Shown here piece by piece: positions 22,352 to 33,159 of a DNA stretch of 38,622 nt (position 1 is its first letter; each line of letters opens with the position of its first letter). Origin of the DNA: Bacteroidota bacterium (GTDB lineage: Bacteria; Bacteroidota; Ignavibacteria; UBA10030; SZUA-254). Location: assembly GCA_030019075.1 (NCBI GenBank), contig JASEHD010000013.1, positions 1 to 38,622 on the forward strand, given 5' to 3'. Made by a program: the position numbers and the translations under genes. The notes under the pieces are model-generated. The model was not told the DNA's origin. It made no database searches and saw only the letters and a program-made list of their open reading frames with translations.

Positions 22352-22993
22352 ATGGAACTTGAAGTATATAAAAAAGATGGCACATTGAGCGGCGAGAAAA
22401 TTACTCTCGCGCCCGGTATCTTCGAAATTAAGCCGAACGACCATGCGATATATCAATCCGTTACAACCTACCTTGCCAATCAAAGACAGGGTACACATAA
22501 AACAAAAACCTACGGTGAGGTAAGTGGTAGTGGTAAGAAGTTATGGAAGCAGAAACACACTGGTCGGGCGAGGATTGGTGCTGTCCGATCACCATTGTGG
22601 AAAGGTGGCGGGACGATTTTTGGTCCTGTACCGCGTGATTATTCAAGAAAGCTTCCTCAGCAGGTAAAGCAATTAGCGCGAAAATCTGCTTTGAGCTACA
22701 AAGCGAAAGAGACTGCTATCAAAATTATAGAAGATTTTTCTTTTGATATTCCAAGGACAAAAGAGATGCAATCGATTCTAAATGCACTCGAACTATCCAA
22801 GAAGAAAACGTTGTTACTCGTTCCTAAAACAGAGCAGTCGATTTGGAAAGCTGGTCGTAATATCCCGACATTGAATATTCTCGAAGCTTCTAAAGCTTCC
22901 ACTTATGAGATCTTGAATAATAAAATGCTCTTAATACAAAAAAGTGCAATAGAAGTTTTAGTAAAATCATTTAAAGAAAAGAAGAAGCCATGA
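22352..22993 (+). CDS. rplD: 50S ribosomal protein L4
   Basis: QGTHKTKTYGEVSGSGKKLWKQKHTGRARIGAVRSPLWKGGG. Confidence 0.98.
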   Translation: MELEVYKKDGTLSGEKITLAPGIFEIKPNDHAIYQSVTTYLANQRQGTHKTKTYGEVSGSGKKLWKQKHTGRARIGAVRSPLWKGGGTIFGPVPRDYSRKLPQQVKQLARKSALSYKAKETAIKIIEDFSFDIPRTKEMQSILNALELSKKKTLLLVPKTEQSIWKAGRNIPTLNILEASKASTYEILNNKMLLIQKSAIEVLVKSFKEKKKP

Positions 22994-23280
22994 CCGGCAT
23001 AATATATCGTCCGATCGTAACCGAGAAGATTTCGAATCTTCAAGACAAAGGTGTGTACGCTTTCGAAGTTAAGCTGAACGCTAACAAAATTGAAATTGCA
23101 AAAGCAATCGAAAATAAATTTAAAGTTACTGTAACAAAAGTTCGCACCATGAATTTTAAAGGTAAATCAAAAACACAGATGACCCGACGTGGGCGATTCG
23201 AAGGTAAAACTTCTCATTTTAAGAAAGCCGTTGTAACGCTTAAAGAAGGCGATAAGATAGATCTTTTTACCAACGTTTGA
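22990..23280 (+). CDS. rplW: 50S ribosomal protein L23
   Basis: IIYRPIVTEKISNL...YAFEVKLNANKIEIAKAIE; 4-nt overlap with rplD. Confidence 0.97.
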   Translation: MTGIIYRPIVTEKISNLQDKGVYAFEVKLNANKIEIAKAIENKFKVTVTKVRTMNFKGKSKTQMTRRGRFEGKTSHFKKAVVTLKEGDKIDLFTNV

Positions 23281-23298
23281 TAATAAAGAAAAGTAAAT

Positions 23299-24126
23299 AT
23301 GGGTATTAAAATATTAAAACCAAATACGCCCGGAACACGATGGATGACCGTTCCAACGTTCGATGAAATTACAAAAACGAAACCCGAAAAATCACTCATC
23401 GAACCTTTGAAACGATCAGGCGGAAGAAACACGAACGGACATATTACATCACGACATCGCGGAGGTGGACATAAAAGATTTTATCGCATCATTGATTTCA
23501 AACGCGGTAGACACGGAATGGATGCAAAAGTTGCTGCAATCGAGTACGACCCGAATCGCACCGCACGAATTGCACTTGTACAATTTAAAGATGGTGAGAA
23601 GCGGTATATACTTGCTCCGGACGGTTTGAAAATAGGTGAAATAGTATCGTCAGGTCCAACTGCTGAAATTAAAAATGGAAATTCGCTGCCCATTTCGAAC
23701 ATTCCAGTCGGAACATTCATACATAATGTTGAGCTTAGAAAAGGGAAAGGCGGCCAGATAGGAAGAAGTGCCGGTGCCTCGATTCAGTTGATGGCGAAGG
23801 AAGGTAAATTCGCACAATTGCGAATGCCTTCTGGAGAAATAAGAAATGTCCCTGTTGAATGTCATGCAACTATAGGAATCGTTAGTAACGTAGACCACGA
23901 AAATATTAGTCTCGGTAAAGCCGGACGCTCGCGTTGGTTAGGTATCCGCCCACAATCTCGTGGAGTTGTTCAGAATCCTGTTGATCATCCGCATGGTGGC
24001 GGTGAAGGGAAATCCCCGCAAGGGAACCCACATCCGGTATCACCATGGGGTTGGCATACAAAAGGTAAAAAGACGCGTCATAAGAAATTAAAATCTGATA
24101 AGTACATTGTAAAACGACGGAAATAG
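23299..24126 (+). CDS. rplB: 50S ribosomal protein L2
   Basis: [23 protein letters not shown]...[11 protein letters not shown]. Confidence 0.99.
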   Translation: MGIKILKPNTPGTRWMTVPTFDEITKTKPEKSLIEPLKRSGGRNTNGHITSRHRGGGHKRFYRIIDFKRGRHGMDAKVAAIEYDPNRTARIALVQFKDGEKRYILAPDGLKIGEIVSSGPTAEIKNGNSLPISNIPVGTFIHNVELRKGKGGQIGRSAGASIQLMAKEGKFAQLRMPSGEIRNVPVECHATIGIVSNVDHENISLGKAGRSRWLGIRPQSRGVVQNPVDHPHGGGEGKSPQGNPHPVSPWGWHTKGKKTRHKKLKSDKYIVKRRK

Positions 24127-24161
24127 TATATAGTTTAATAATCGATTATTTAAAAGAGAAT

Positions 24162-24449
24162 ATGAGTCGTTCAATAAAAAAAGGTCCATATGTCGATGCC
24201 AAACTTCAAAAAAAGATTGAAGCGGTCGTCAGGTCAAATCAGAAAAAAGTAATAAAAACATGGTCACGTTCTTCGACCATAACTCCTGAATTTGTCGGAC
24301 ATACATTCGCAGTACATAATGGAAATAAATTTATTCCTGTTTACGTCCATGAAGGTATGGTTGGGCATAAGCTTGGTGAATTTGCACCAACGCGTATTTT
24401 CCGAGGTCATCCGGGATTGAAAAGCGAATCAACAACGAGTGGAGGATAA
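24162..24449 (+). CDS. rpsS: 30S ribosomal protein S19
   Basis: [20 protein letters not shown]...[22 protein letters not shown]. Confidence 0.98.
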   Translation: MSRSIKKGPYVDAKLQKKIEAVVRSNQKKVIKTWSRSSTITPEFVGHTFAVHNGNKFIPVYVHEGMVGHKLGEFAPTRIFRGHPGLKSESTTSGG

Positions 24450-24453
24450 AAAT

Positions 24454-24858
24454 ATGTTAGAAGCAAAATCAATAAATCGGTATATAAGTTCATCGCCTCG
24501 CAAAATGCGCTTGGTGATAGATCTGATCAGAGGGAAATCAGTTCCTGAAGCAATAAATATATTACATTTCTCACCTAAACATGCATCAAAGATTGCCGAG
24601 AAAGTATTACGCTCAGCAATCTCAAATTTACAAAATAAAGATGAGAGCGGGCGTATTGATGCCGAAACACTATACATTAAAAAAGCATTTGTTGATGGTG
24701 GACCGACTATGAAGCGAATGCTTCCGGCACCGATGGGGCGTGCATATCGGATGCTAAAACGTTCGAACCATCTCACAATAGTAGTTGCCCGACAGGAAGT
24801 GAAAAAGAAACAAGTTTTAAAAACTAAACAATTAAATAAAGAACAGAAAGAGAAATAG
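24454..24858 (+). CDS. rplV: 50S ribosomal protein L22
   Basis: [28 protein letters not shown]; the track start at 24439 is upstream, and ATG 24454 follows GGAGGATAAAAAT. Confidence 0.96.
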   Translation: MLEAKSINRYISSSPRKMRLVIDLIRGKSVPEAINILHFSPKHASKIAEKVLRSAISNLQNKDESGRIDAETLYIKKAFVDGGPTMKRMLPAPMGRAYRMLKRSNHLTIVVARQEVKKKQVLKTKQLNKEQKEK

Positions 24859-24866
24859 GAGAATAC

Positions 24867-25505
24867 TTGGGACAAAAAGTTCATCCAATTGGTTTTCGTC
24901 TCGGAGTCATACGAACATGGGACTCGAACTGGTACGACGATAGAGATTTTGCATCAAAACTTCTGGAAGACATAAAAGTCAGAAGCTACATACAGAACCG
25001 GCTCAAGAAAGCAGGTATATCAAAAATATTAATTGATCGGACACCCAAACGTGCGGTTATCACGATCCATACATCAAGACCGGGTATAGTAATTGGACGG
25101 AGCGGTAAAGAAATTACCCAATTGGAAGAAGAGCTCAAACATATAACTAATAAAGAAGTAAAAATTTTAATACATGAAATAAAACGTCCCGAGCTGGACG
25201 CGTACTTAGTAGCCGAAAACATCGCTATACAACTTGAAGGACGGATGTCGTTCAGACGTGCAATGAAAATGACAATGACATCGGCGATGCGAATGGGAGG
25301 AGAAGGTATCCGTGTAATGTGTAGTGGCAGGTTAGGGGGCGCAGAAATTGCAAGAACCGAGCAGTATAAAGAGGGTCGAATCCCGCTTCACACTCTGCGT
25401 GCCGATATCGACTATGCTCAGGCAACTGCACAAACTATTTACGGTGCAATCGGTGTGAAAGTATGGATTTGTCGTGGTGAAGTTCTGGATCAGTATTCAA
25501 AATAA
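24867..25505 (+). CDS. rpsC: 30S ribosomal protein S3 (TTG start)
   Basis: [22 protein letters not shown]...[12 protein letters not shown]. Confidence 0.98.
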   Translation: MGQKVHPIGFRLGVIRTWDSNWYDDRDFASKLLEDIKVRSYIQNRLKKAGISKILIDRTPKRAVITIHTSRPGIVIGRSGKEITQLEEELKHITNKEVKILIHEIKRPELDAYLVAENIAIQLEGRMSFRRAMKMTMTSAMRMGGEGIRVMCSGRLGGAEIARTEQYKEGRIPLHTLRADIDYAQATAQTIYGAIGVKVWICRGEVLDQYSK

Positions 25506-25524
25506 TTTTATTCTCAATTGAAAT

Positions 25525-25947
25525 ATGTTGTTACCGAAAAGAGTTAAATATCGAAAAATCCAGCGGGGGCGCATGAGAGGTAAAGCTACTCGTGGTTTTA
25601 CCATCGCATTTGGTGATTTTGGGTTAAAAGCCCTTGAACCTGCTTGGATTACACAGCGCCAGATTGAAGCTGCACGTGTCGCATTAACACGATTGATGAA
25701 ACGTGAAGGAAGAGTTTGGATTCGGATATTTCCGGATAAATCCGTAACGAAAAAACCTGCCGAAACGCGCATGGGCAGCGGAAAGGGTGCACCGGAATTC
25801 TGGGTTGCTGTTGTAAAGCCAGGAACGATTATGTTTGAATTAGGCGGAATCAAACGTAATATTGCTGAGGAAGCTATGGCTATTGCATCACATAAACTTC
25901 CGATTAAAACTAAATTAGTCGTCCGACATTCATATACAGGTAACTGA
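25525..25947 (+). CDS. rplP: 50S ribosomal protein L16
   Basis: [19 protein letters not shown]...[19 protein letters not shown]. Confidence 0.98.
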   Translation: MLLPKRVKYRKIQRGRMRGKATRGFTIAFGDFGLKALEPAWITQRQIEAARVALTRLMKREGRVWIRIFPDKSVTKKPAETRMGSGKGAPEFWVAVVKPGTIMFELGGIKRNIAEEAMAIASHKLPIKTKLVVRHSYTGN

Positions 25948-25958
25948 TAGATAGGATA

Positions 25959-26201
25959 TTGTCCATGAAAATTTTTGAAGTAAGAGATTTACCAGAAGAA
26001 GAATTGCGAAAACGAATAAAAGATGAGGAAGAGAATTTCGTACATCTAAAGTTTCAAAAAGCAACGAGCCAGTTAGAAAGTCCGATAAAAATAAGATCTG
26101 TCCGGCGTGATATTGCACGTATGAAAACTGTACTGCGTGAGATAGTAATTAAAAAAGAACAAAGTCCAGATTCTATTCAAACGACGCCGATAAATAAATA
26201 A
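25959..26201 (+). CDS. rpmC: 50S ribosomal protein L29
   Basis: MKIFEVRDLPEEELRKRIKDEEENFVHLKFQKATSQLESPIKIRSVRRDIARMKTVLRE. Confidence 0.95.
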   Translation: MSMKIFEVRDLPEEELRKRIKDEEENFVHLKFQKATSQLESPIKIRSVRRDIARMKTVLREIVIKKEQSPDSIQTTPINK

Positions 26202-26218
26202 ACAGATAGAGAAAGAAT

Positions 26219-26479
26219 ATGTCTGAAAGAACAACACAACGCAAAATAAGACTTGGACGTGTAGTAAGCAGAAAAATGCAGAAGAGCATTATAGTTGCGA
26301 TTGAAAGAAAAGTCCCACATTCAATTTATAAAAAATATTACGTTCGCACAACGAAATTAATGGTGCATGATGAAATGCAGCAAACTGGAGTTGGCGATCT
26401 TGTAAAAATTATGGAGACACGTCCGCTAAGCAGTCGTAAGCATTGGCGCTTAGTTGAAATTGTCGAGAAAGCAAAATAA
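26219..26479 (+). CDS. rpsQ: 30S ribosomal protein S17
   Basis: [40 protein letters not shown]. Confidence 0.97.
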   Translation: MSERTTQRKIRLGRVVSRKMQKSIIVAIERKVPHSIYKKYYVRTTKLMVHDEMQQTGVGDLVKIMETRPLSSRKHWRLVEIVEKAK

Positions 26480-26494
26480 ACGTAAGAGTATCTT

Positions 26495-26863
26495 ATGATT
26501 CAAGAAGAAACTAATCTCATTGTTGCTGACAATTCCGGAGCAAAAAAAGTTCGGTGCATACGTGTTCTTGGAGGACATGATCGCCGTTATGCCGGTGTTG
26601 GCGATGTTATTGTAGTGTCTGTAAAAAGTGCAATCCCCGGTGCAGGGGTTAAGAAGGGTGAAGTATCACGTGCGGTAATAGTTCGAACAAAGAAAGAGAT
26701 ACGAAGGAAAGATGGTTCATTTATTCGTTTCGACGAAAACGCTGCAGTTCTTTTAAACGCTCAAGGCGAACCACGAGGAACTCGCATATTTGGACCGGTA
26801 GCTCGCGAGTTACGTGATAGAAATTATATGAAAATTATCTCTTTAGCACCAGAGGTACTGTAA
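26495..26863 (+). CDS. rplN: 50S ribosomal protein L14
   Basis: [27 protein letters not shown]. Confidence 0.98.
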   Translation: MIQEETNLIVADNSGAKKVRCIRVLGGHDRRYAGVGDVIVVSVKSAIPGAGVKKGEVSRAVIVRTKKEIRRKDGSFIRFDENAAVLLNAQGEPRGTRIFGPVARELRDRNYMKIISLAPEVL

Positions 26864-26880
26864 GGAAAAATGAACTTATT

Positions 26881-27204
26881 ATGAACATTCATAAAAATGA
26901 TAACGTAACGGTTATATCCGGAAACGCAAAAGGAAAAACCGGAAAAGTTTTGAAAATATTTCGTGATGATTATCGAGTCATTATCGAGGGTGTAAATATC
27001 ATAAAGCGGCATACACGGCGCTCACAGAAAAATCCTCAGGCAGGAATCATTCAAAAAGAAGCACCCATAAGTGCTTCAAACGTCATGGTTATTTGTCCAA
27101 AGTGTAACAAACCATCACGCATAGGGCATAAAGCAGTAACAGATACGACCTCAGGCCGCAAGCATTCAATGCGTGTGTGTAGAAATTGTGAAGAGATGTT
27201 CTAA
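26881..27204 (+). CDS. rplX: 50S ribosomal protein L24 with C-terminal CxxC zinc ribbon
   Basis: KNDNVTVISGNAKGKTGKVLKIF...CPKCNKPSRIGHK...CRNCEEMF. Confidence 0.96.
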   Translation: MNIHKNDNVTVISGNAKGKTGKVLKIFRDDYRVIIEGVNIIKRHTRRSQKNPQAGIIQKEAPISASNVMVICPKCNKPSRIGHKAVTDTTSGRKHSMRVCRNCEEMF

Positions 27205-27219
27205 AAAAGAGTAAAAATT

Positions 27220-27855
27220 ATGGGAAAAGAAAAAATAAAAAAAGCAGAAAAGGTAACACAAAAACAACCTCAAGCTAAAACCCAAGAAGTTGGGGTGATT
27301 CCACGGTTGGTTGATTACTATAAGAAGAATGTTACGCCGACACTGATGAATCAGTTCAAATACAAGAACATTATGCAGGTTCCGAAGCTTGAAAAGATAT
27401 GTGTAAACGTAGGTGTTGGACAGGCGGCGCAGGACCCAAAACTTCTCGATTCGGTAGTGAAAGATTTAGAGATAATAGTTGGTCAGAAGCCAGTTATAAC
27501 TAAAGCGAAGAAAGCAATCTCTAATTTTAAGTTACGTGAGGGTTTGCCAATCGGTGTTCGGGTAACACTGCACGATAGACGAATGTTTGAATTCATGGAT
27601 CGCTTCATAAGCGTAGCGGTTCCACGTATTCGGGATTTTCGAGGATTTTCCGACAAATCATTCGATGGACGCGGAAGTTATACTGTTGGCGTAAAAGAAC
27701 ATATTATTTTTCCCGAGATTGATGTCGATAAAGTAAGTAAGGTGTTCGGAATGGATATTACATTTGTTACTACCGCAAACACAGATCAGGAAGGGTATAC
27801 GCTTCTTAAAGAGCTTGGAATGCCTTTTGAAAAACGTCAGACAAAAATTGATTAA
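27220..27855 (+). CDS. rplE: 50S ribosomal protein L5 with N-terminal Lys/Gln-rich extension
   Basis: [42 protein letters not shown]; about 27 extra residues at the N-terminus. Confidence 0.97.
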   Translation: MGKEKIKKAEKVTQKQPQAKTQEVGVIPRLVDYYKKNVTPTLMNQFKYKNIMQVPKLEKICVNVGVGQAAQDPKLLDSVVKDLEIIVGQKPVITKAKKAISNFKLREGLPIGVRVTLHDRRMFEFMDRFISVAVPRIRDFRGFSDKSFDGRGSYTVGVKEHIIFPEIDVDKVSKVFGMDITFVTTANTDQEGYTLLKELGMPFEKRQTKID

Positions 27856-27884
27856 CAGACTAATAGAATAGCAGGAGTAAAAAT

Positions 27885-28070
27885 TTGGCTCGATTAGCAA
27901 TGATAGTTAAGGCGAAGAAAACGCCAAAGTATAAAGTACAACAACACAACCGTTGCAGTATATGCGGCAGACCACGTGGGTACATGCGAAAATTTGGAAT
28001 TTGCCGATTGTGTTTTCGCAAGTTAGCGCTGGATGCAAAAATCCCTGGCATATTAAAAGCAAGCTGGTAA
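27885..28070 (+). CDS. rpsN: 30S ribosomal protein S14, zinc-binding type Z (TTG start)
   Basis: 61 aa; [25 protein letters not shown]. Confidence 0.97.
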   Translation: MARLAMIVKAKKTPKYKVQQHNRCSICGRPRGYMRKFGICRLCFRKLALDAKIPGILKASW

Positions 28071-28085
28071 GGACATCATAAAATT

Positions 28086-28481
28086 ATGAATACAACAGAT
28101 CCAATTTCAGATTATTTAACTCGAATTCGTAATTCTATTCGCGCCCATCATAAGCGAGTTGATATACCAGCTTCATATTTGAAGCGAGAGATCACAAAAT
28201 TACTTGTCGAACAGAAATTTATCGCTGGTTTCACAGAGATAAACGATATGAAACAGGGTATTATCCGAATCAATTTAAGGTATAACGATGGTATTTCTGC
28301 AATCACCGGGATTACGCGAGTCAGTAAACCTGGACGTCGTGCCTATAAAACAGTCAATGATATCCCGCGGGTGTTGAATGGTTTAGGTATTGCGATTATT
28401 TCGACCTCTAAAGGTATTATGACCGATAAGGATGCGAAGCAACAAAATGTAGGTGGTGAAATTCTTTGTAATGTTTGGTAA
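28086..28481 (+). CDS. rpsH: 30S ribosomal protein S8
   Basis: DPISDYLTRIRNSIRAHHKRVDIPAS...STSKGIMTDKDA. Confidence 0.97.
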   Translation: MNTTDPISDYLTRIRNSIRAHHKRVDIPASYLKREITKLLVEQKFIAGFTEINDMKQGIIRINLRYNDGISAITGITRVSKPGRRAYKTVNDIPRVLNGLGIAIISTSKGIMTDKDAKQQNVGGEILCNVW

Positions 28482-28499
28482 TATTTAAAAGAGAATAAT

Positions 28500-29057
28500 A
28501 TGTCACGTATAGGACGTAAACCAATTCCCCTTAAAAAGGGTGTGGTAGTTGAAAAAATTGATGGAAAATTGAAAGTAAAGGGACCTAAGGGTGAGCTTTT
28601 TGCTCATTTCCCAAATAATTTAGGGATCGAGATTAATGAAAATGAAATTATAGTTACCCGACCATCCGATGAAAAAAAGGTAAAAGCACTTCATGGTACA
28701 TGGCGCGCACTCATCAATAATATGATTCAGGGTGTTTTTGATGGGTATGTGAGAAAGTTGGAGATTGTTGGTGTAGGTTATAAGGCTGAAATGAAAGGGA
28801 AAAAAATTCAGATTGCACTCGGTTATTCACATCCGATTCTTTTCGGGGCGCCTGAAGGTGTTAAGATTGAAGTCCCAATACCAACAAACATCTTAATCTC
28901 GGGCATTGATAAACAACTGATCGGCCAGGTTGCAGCAAAAATAAGGTCGTTCAGACCGCCCGAGCCATACAAGGGTAAAGGTGTGAAATATGAAGGTGAA
29001 TACATCCGAAGGAAAGCCGGTAAAGCTGCAGCTACAGCAGGAGCAAAATCAGGATAA
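28500..29057 (+). CDS. rplF: 50S ribosomal protein L6
   Basis: [15 protein letters not shown]...[27 protein letters not shown]. Confidence 0.98.
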   Translation: MSRIGRKPIPLKKGVVVEKIDGKLKVKGPKGELFAHFPNNLGIEINENEIIVTRPSDEKKVKALHGTWRALINNMIQGVFDGYVRKLEIVGVGYKAEMKGKKIQIALGYSHPILFGAPEGVKIEVPIPTNILISGIDKQLIGQVAAKIRSFRPPEPYKGKGVKYEGEYIRRKAGKAAATAGAKSG

Positions 29058-29062
29058 TTGAT

Positions 29063-29431
29063 ATGATAAAGAAATCAAGAATAGAAAAGCGTTTAAAAGT
29101 AAAAAAGTGTATTCAAAAGAAAATGCGTGGTACTAGCGATAGACCACGTCTGACTGTATACCGGAGCTTACACCATATTTATGCTCAAATCGTTGACGAT
29201 ACGGAATCGAAAACATTGGTAGCTGCATCTACCTTATCACCACTGCTTCGTGAAAATATTAAGAATGTAAAAGGGCAAAAAAATCTTGCTAAATTAGTTG
29301 GTGTTGAAATAGCTAAAAAAGCAATCGAGCATAATATCAAGAAGGTAGTTTTTGATCGGAATGGTTATCAATATCATGGAGTTGTAAAATCACTCGCAGA
29401 TGGTGCAAGAGAAACCGGACTTGAATTTTAA
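29063..29431 (+). CDS. rplR: 50S ribosomal protein L18
   Basis: [24 protein letters not shown]...[28 protein letters not shown]. Confidence 0.97.
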   Translation: MIKKSRIEKRLKVKKCIQKKMRGTSDRPRLTVYRSLHHIYAQIVDDTESKTLVAASTLSPLLRENIKNVKGQKNLAKLVGVEIAKKAIEHNIKKVVFDRNGYQYHGVVKSLADGARETGLEF

Positions 29432-29467
29432 ACAGCTTGTCAAATCCCGGCTGTTCAATTAAAGATT

Positions 29468-29538
29468 TGCCGGGTCGTCTAATGGCAGGACAGCGGCCTT
29501 TGGAGCCGTCAGTAGAGGTTCGACTCCTCTCCCGGCAG
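29468..29538 (+). tRNA. tRNA-Gln (TTG), located between rplR and rpsE
   Basis: Cloverleaf: acceptor TGCCGGG/CCCGGCA, D-arm GTCTAATGGCAGGAC, anticodon stem GCGGC/GCCGT with loop CTTTGGA, T-arm GAGGTTCGACTCCTC. Confidence 0.94.
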
Positions 29539-29572
29539 CGAAATTTTTTAAATTATTTCTGGAGCAATAAAT

Positions 29573-30097
29573 TTGTTAAAAATAAGAACAAGTGAATTAG
29601 AATTAAAAGACCGACTCGTTTATATCAACCGAGTCGCAAAGGTTGTCAAAGGTGGACGTCGTTTTAGTTTCAGTGCAATCGTGGTTGTAGGCGATGGCAG
29701 GGGACATGTCGGAGCCGGATTAGGAAAAGCAAACGAAGTTCAGGATGCAATCTCCAAAGGAATCGATGATGCAAAGAAAAATGTGCACAAGGTATCCATT
29801 AATAAAGGTACGATACCTCATATGGTTATAGCAAAGTATGGTGCCTCTAAGGTTTTGCTCAAACCTGCATCTCCGGGTACGGGATTAATCGCCGGAGGTG
29901 GTGTCCGCGCTGTATTAGAATCAGCCGGTGTGAAGGATGTTCTCACCAAGTCAATTGGTTCATCGAATCCTCATAACGTTGTTAAAGCTACAATTAAAGC
30001 GCTGTTAAGTCTGACCGATGCAACGACAATGGCAGCACGTCGGTCAATATCTTTAAATGAATTATTCGGTACACCAACAGCTGCACCAATGAATTAA
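29573..30097 (+). CDS. rpsE: 30S ribosomal protein S5 (TTG start)
   Basis: [36 protein letters not shown]. Confidence 0.98.
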   Translation: MLKIRTSELELKDRLVYINRVAKVVKGGRRFSFSAIVVVGDGRGHVGAGLGKANEVQDAISKGIDDAKKNVHKVSINKGTIPHMVIAKYGASKVLLKPASPGTGLIAGGGVRAVLESAGVKDVLTKSIGSSNPHNVVKATIKALLSLTDATTMAARRSISLNELFGTPTAAPMN

Positions 30098-30106
30098 AGT
30101 AATATT

Positions 30107-30292
30107 ATGGCAAAACAAATTAAAATAACTCAGGTTGTCAGTCAGATCCATTGCTTAAAGGCACATAAAGCTACTATAACAGCACTTGGACTTGGCAGAC
30201 CACATTATTCTGTAGTAAAGAATGATACTCCGCAGATAAGAGGTATGATTTCGAAAGTTAAATACCTTGTAAAGGTGGAGGAGGTGAAATAG
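30107..30292 (+). CDS. rpmD: 50S ribosomal protein L30
   Basis: MAKQIKITQVVSQIHCLKAHKATITALGLGRPHYSVVKNDTPQIRGMISKVKYLVKVEE. Confidence 0.96.
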   Translation: MAKQIKITQVVSQIHCLKAHKATITALGLGRPHYSVVKNDTPQIRGMISKVKYLVKVEEVK

Positions 30293-30297
30293 AAAAT

Positions 30298-30777
30298 ATG
30301 GGACAAGATATATTAAGTAATTTACACTTCGCAGAAGGTGCAAGGAAACGGGTGAAGCGGATTGGTCGTGGACAAGGATCAGGACATGGAGGAACAGCCA
30401 CACGCGGTCATAAAGGAGAAGGTGCAAGGGCAGGAACACATTATCGACCGTGGTTCGAAGGCGGTCAGATGCCTCTGGTGAGACGTGTCCCCAAATTTGG
30501 ATTTCATAATCCGTTCAGAATCGAATATCAAGTTGTGAATATATCAACATTAGAAAAATTCTCTGTTGAAGGAAAAATTTCAGAAGGAAAAGTAAATCCG
30601 GACGATTTATATAATATGGGTATATTACGCAAGAAAAATAAGTTAGTTAAAATCTTAGGGAATGGCGATCTAAAAGCAAAGCTTGAGATATCAGCTCATT
30701 CGTTCAGTAAATCTGCGATACAGAAAATCGAGAATGCTGGTGGAAAAGCGATTACAATTTCACAGTTAACAAAATAA
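30298..30777 (+). CDS. rplO: 50S ribosomal protein L15
   Basis: KRIGRGQGSGHGGTATRGHKGEGARAG...FEGGQMPLVRRVPKFGF. Confidence 0.97.
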   Translation: MGQDILSNLHFAEGARKRVKRIGRGQGSGHGGTATRGHKGEGARAGTHYRPWFEGGQMPLVRRVPKFGFHNPFRIEYQVVNISTLEKFSVEGKISEGKVNPDDLYNMGILRKKNKLVKILGNGDLKAKLEISAHSFSKSAIQKIENAGGKAITISQLTK

Positions 30778-30783
30778 ATTATA

Positions 30784-32118
30784 ATGGCAAGACTCAGCGA
30801 AAGTTTTCGAAACATTTTTAAAATCCAGGAACTACGGCAGAGAATTATTTTTACTGCCGGACTGTTAATTGTTGTTCGTTTTGGTTCTCATATTACACTG
30901 CCGGGTGTTGATGCGGCGGTATTAGCCGATGCGATGCGCAATCAAGCATCGAATACATTGTTTGGTCTATACGATTTGTTTGTAGGTGGTGCGTTTAGCA
31001 ATGCCGCTATTTTAGCACTCGGTATAATGCCATACATCAGCGCGTCAATTATAATACAGTTACTCGGAGCGGTCGTCCCTTATTTCCAAAAGTTGTCGAA
31101 GGAAGGTGAAGAGGGCAGGAAAAAAATTACACAACTGACCCGGTACGGTACGGTATTGATCTCCTTGCTTCAGGCATGGGGTGTTAGCGTTCAGCTATTA
31201 AGTTTAAATGCAGGAGGTATTCCCATCGTTCCACTTGAGGTGCAGGGTTTTGGTTTTCAGTTTTCAACAATTATCGTTTTAACAGCCGGAACAATATTCA
31301 CGATGTGGCTGGGAGAGCAAATCACAGAGCGAGGTATTGGAAACGGGATATCGTTGATTATATTCATCGGTATCATCGCACGATTTCCCCATGCAATCCT
31401 GGATGAATATCAACTGGTTAGCTCAGGAGCTCGTAGTCTGATCGTTGAATTAATCGTGATTGGTTTAATGGTTCTTATTGTTGCTGGTATTGTAGCAGTT
31501 ACACAAGCAACGAGGCGGATACCCGTTCAGTATGCGAAGCGTGTTGTTGGTCGAAAAATTTATGGCGGTGTAACACAATATATTCCCATTCGTGTCAATA
31601 CCGCTGGTGTCATGCCGATTATTTTTGCTCAAGCTATCATGTTCATTCCAAATACAATTTTAACTTTCTTCCCTGAAAGCGACTTCATGCAGGGCATTGC
31701 AGGTTATTTCGACTATACATCTTTTACATATTCTATAATCTTTGCTTTGATGATTATTTTCTTCACATATTTTTACACTGCGGTTGCATTTAATCCAAAA
31801 GATGTCGCAGAAAATATGCAGAAACAAGGCGGATTTATTCCAGGGATTCGACCGGGGAAAAATACATCAGATTTTATTGACAATATATTGACAAAGATTA
31901 CATTACCGGGTTCGATATTTTTAGCAATTGTTGCGATTTTGCCAGCTTTCATGATGCGTTTAGGTGTAACATCAAATCTTGCAAGTTTTTTTGGTGGTAC
32001 AAGTTTGTTAATTGTCGTAGGTGTTGGATTGGATACTCTCCAACAAATTGAATCACATCTATTAATGCGTCACTATGATGGGTTTATGAAAAGTGGAAAG
32101 ATCAAGGGTCGCCGGTAA
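30784..32118 (+). CDS. secY: Preprotein translocase subunit SecY
   Basis: 444-aa multipass membrane protein; LGIMPYISASIIIQLL...GIGNGISLIIF...RIPVQYAKRVVGRK. Confidence 0.98.
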   Translation: MARLSESFRNIFKIQELRQRIIFTAGLLIVVRFGSHITLPGVDAAVLADAMRNQASNTLFGLYDLFVGGAFSNAAILALGIMPYISASIIIQLLGAVVPYFQKLSKEGEEGRKKITQLTRYGTVLISLLQAWGVSVQLLSLNAGGIPIVPLEVQGFGFQFSTIIVLTAGTIFTMWLGEQITERGIGNGISLIIFIGIIARFPHAILDEYQLVSSGARSLIVELIVIGLMVLIVAGIVAVTQATRRIPVQYAKRVVGRKIYGGVTQYIPIRVNTAGVMPIIFAQAIMFIPNTILTFFPESDFMQGIAGYFDYTSFTYSIIFALMIIFFTYFYTAVAFNPKDVAENMQKQGGFIPGIRPGKNTSDFIDNILTKITLPGSIFLAIVAILPAFMMRLGVTSNLASFFGGTSLLIVVGVGLDTLQQIESHLLMRHYDGFMKSGKIKGRR

Positions 32119-32156
32119 TCTTTTTAGGTGCGTTGATATTAGGAAAATAGAACAAC

Positions 32157-32921
32157 ATGCCAAAAGCGACGATCAAATCGCCAAAAGAAATAGAATTAAT
32201 ACACGAAAGTTGCAGGATTGTTTCAGAGGTTCTTCGTTTATTAAAACTGATGATTAAAGAAGGAATATCGACAAAAGAATTAGACGAGTTTACGGAAGAA
32301 TACATTCGTTCGCAAGGTGCAGAACCTGCGTTCAAAGGTTACGGTGATGATAAAAAGAATTTATTCCCGGCGAGTTTGTGTACATCTATCAATGACGTGG
32401 TAGTACATGGGATTCCCGGAAACCGGAAGCTGCAAGCCGGTGAAATAATTGCGATAGACGTTGGTGTAAAAAAAAATAATTATTTCGGCGATGGTGCATG
32501 GACATTTCCGGTTGGAAAAATTTCAAAGGAAAAAGATCGTTTGTTAAAAATAAGTGAAGAAGCATTATTCATTGGAATCGAACGGGCACATGCAGGCAGC
32601 CATGTACACGATATTTCTGCCGCGATTCAATCGTTTGTAGAAAAAGAAGGATTCTCTGTTGTGCGAGATTTAGTAGGTCACGGGGTTGGTCGATATCTAC
32701 ACGAAGAACCTGCCATACCGAATTATGGTGAAGCTGGCACAGGTATGATTCTTCAAAAAGGAATGACGCTGGCTATCGAGCCGATGGTGAATTTTGGAAC
32801 TTATTCTGTCAGAATTGACGGAGATGGTTGGACAGTCAGAACCGCCGATGGATTACCGTCAGCACATTTTGAACATACGGTATTAATAACAGATAATAAA
32901 CCTGAAATCCTAACAAACTAA
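32157..32921 (+). CDS. map: Methionine aminopeptidase, type I
   Basis: SLCTSINDVVVHGIPG...IDVGVKKNNYFGDGAWTF...GHGVGRYLHEEPAIPNYG. Confidence 0.97.
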   Translation: MPKATIKSPKEIELIHESCRIVSEVLRLLKLMIKEGISTKELDEFTEEYIRSQGAEPAFKGYGDDKKNLFPASLCTSINDVVVHGIPGNRKLQAGEIIAIDVGVKKNNYFGDGAWTFPVGKISKEKDRLLKISEEALFIGIERAHAGSHVHDISAAIQSFVEKEGFSVVRDLVGHGVGRYLHEEPAIPNYGEAGTGMILQKGMTLAIEPMVNFGTYSVRIDGDGWTVRTADGLPSAHFEHTVLITDNKPEILTN

Positions 32922-32929
32922 AGAGATGA

Positions 32930-33148
32930 ATGGCTAAACAAGGACCGATTATAATGGATGGTGTAATTACCGATACACTGCCTAATGCTATGTTCCGAGT
33001 AAAGTTAGATAATGGGCATGAAATTTTAGCCGTCATTTCAGGTAAAATGCGTTTGCATTATATAAAAATTCTTGTAGGTGATAAAGTAACGGTCGAGATG
33101 TCGCCATACGATCTCACAAAAGGTCGTATCACGTACCGATACAAGTAA
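32930..33148 (+). CDS. infA: Translation initiation factor IF-1
   Basis: [68 protein letters not shown]. Confidence 0.97.
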   Translation: MAKQGPIIMDGVITDTLPNAMFRVKLDNGHEILAVISGKMRLHYIKILVGDKVTVEMSPYDLTKGRITYRYK

Positions 33149-33159
33149 ATGGAGTAAAT

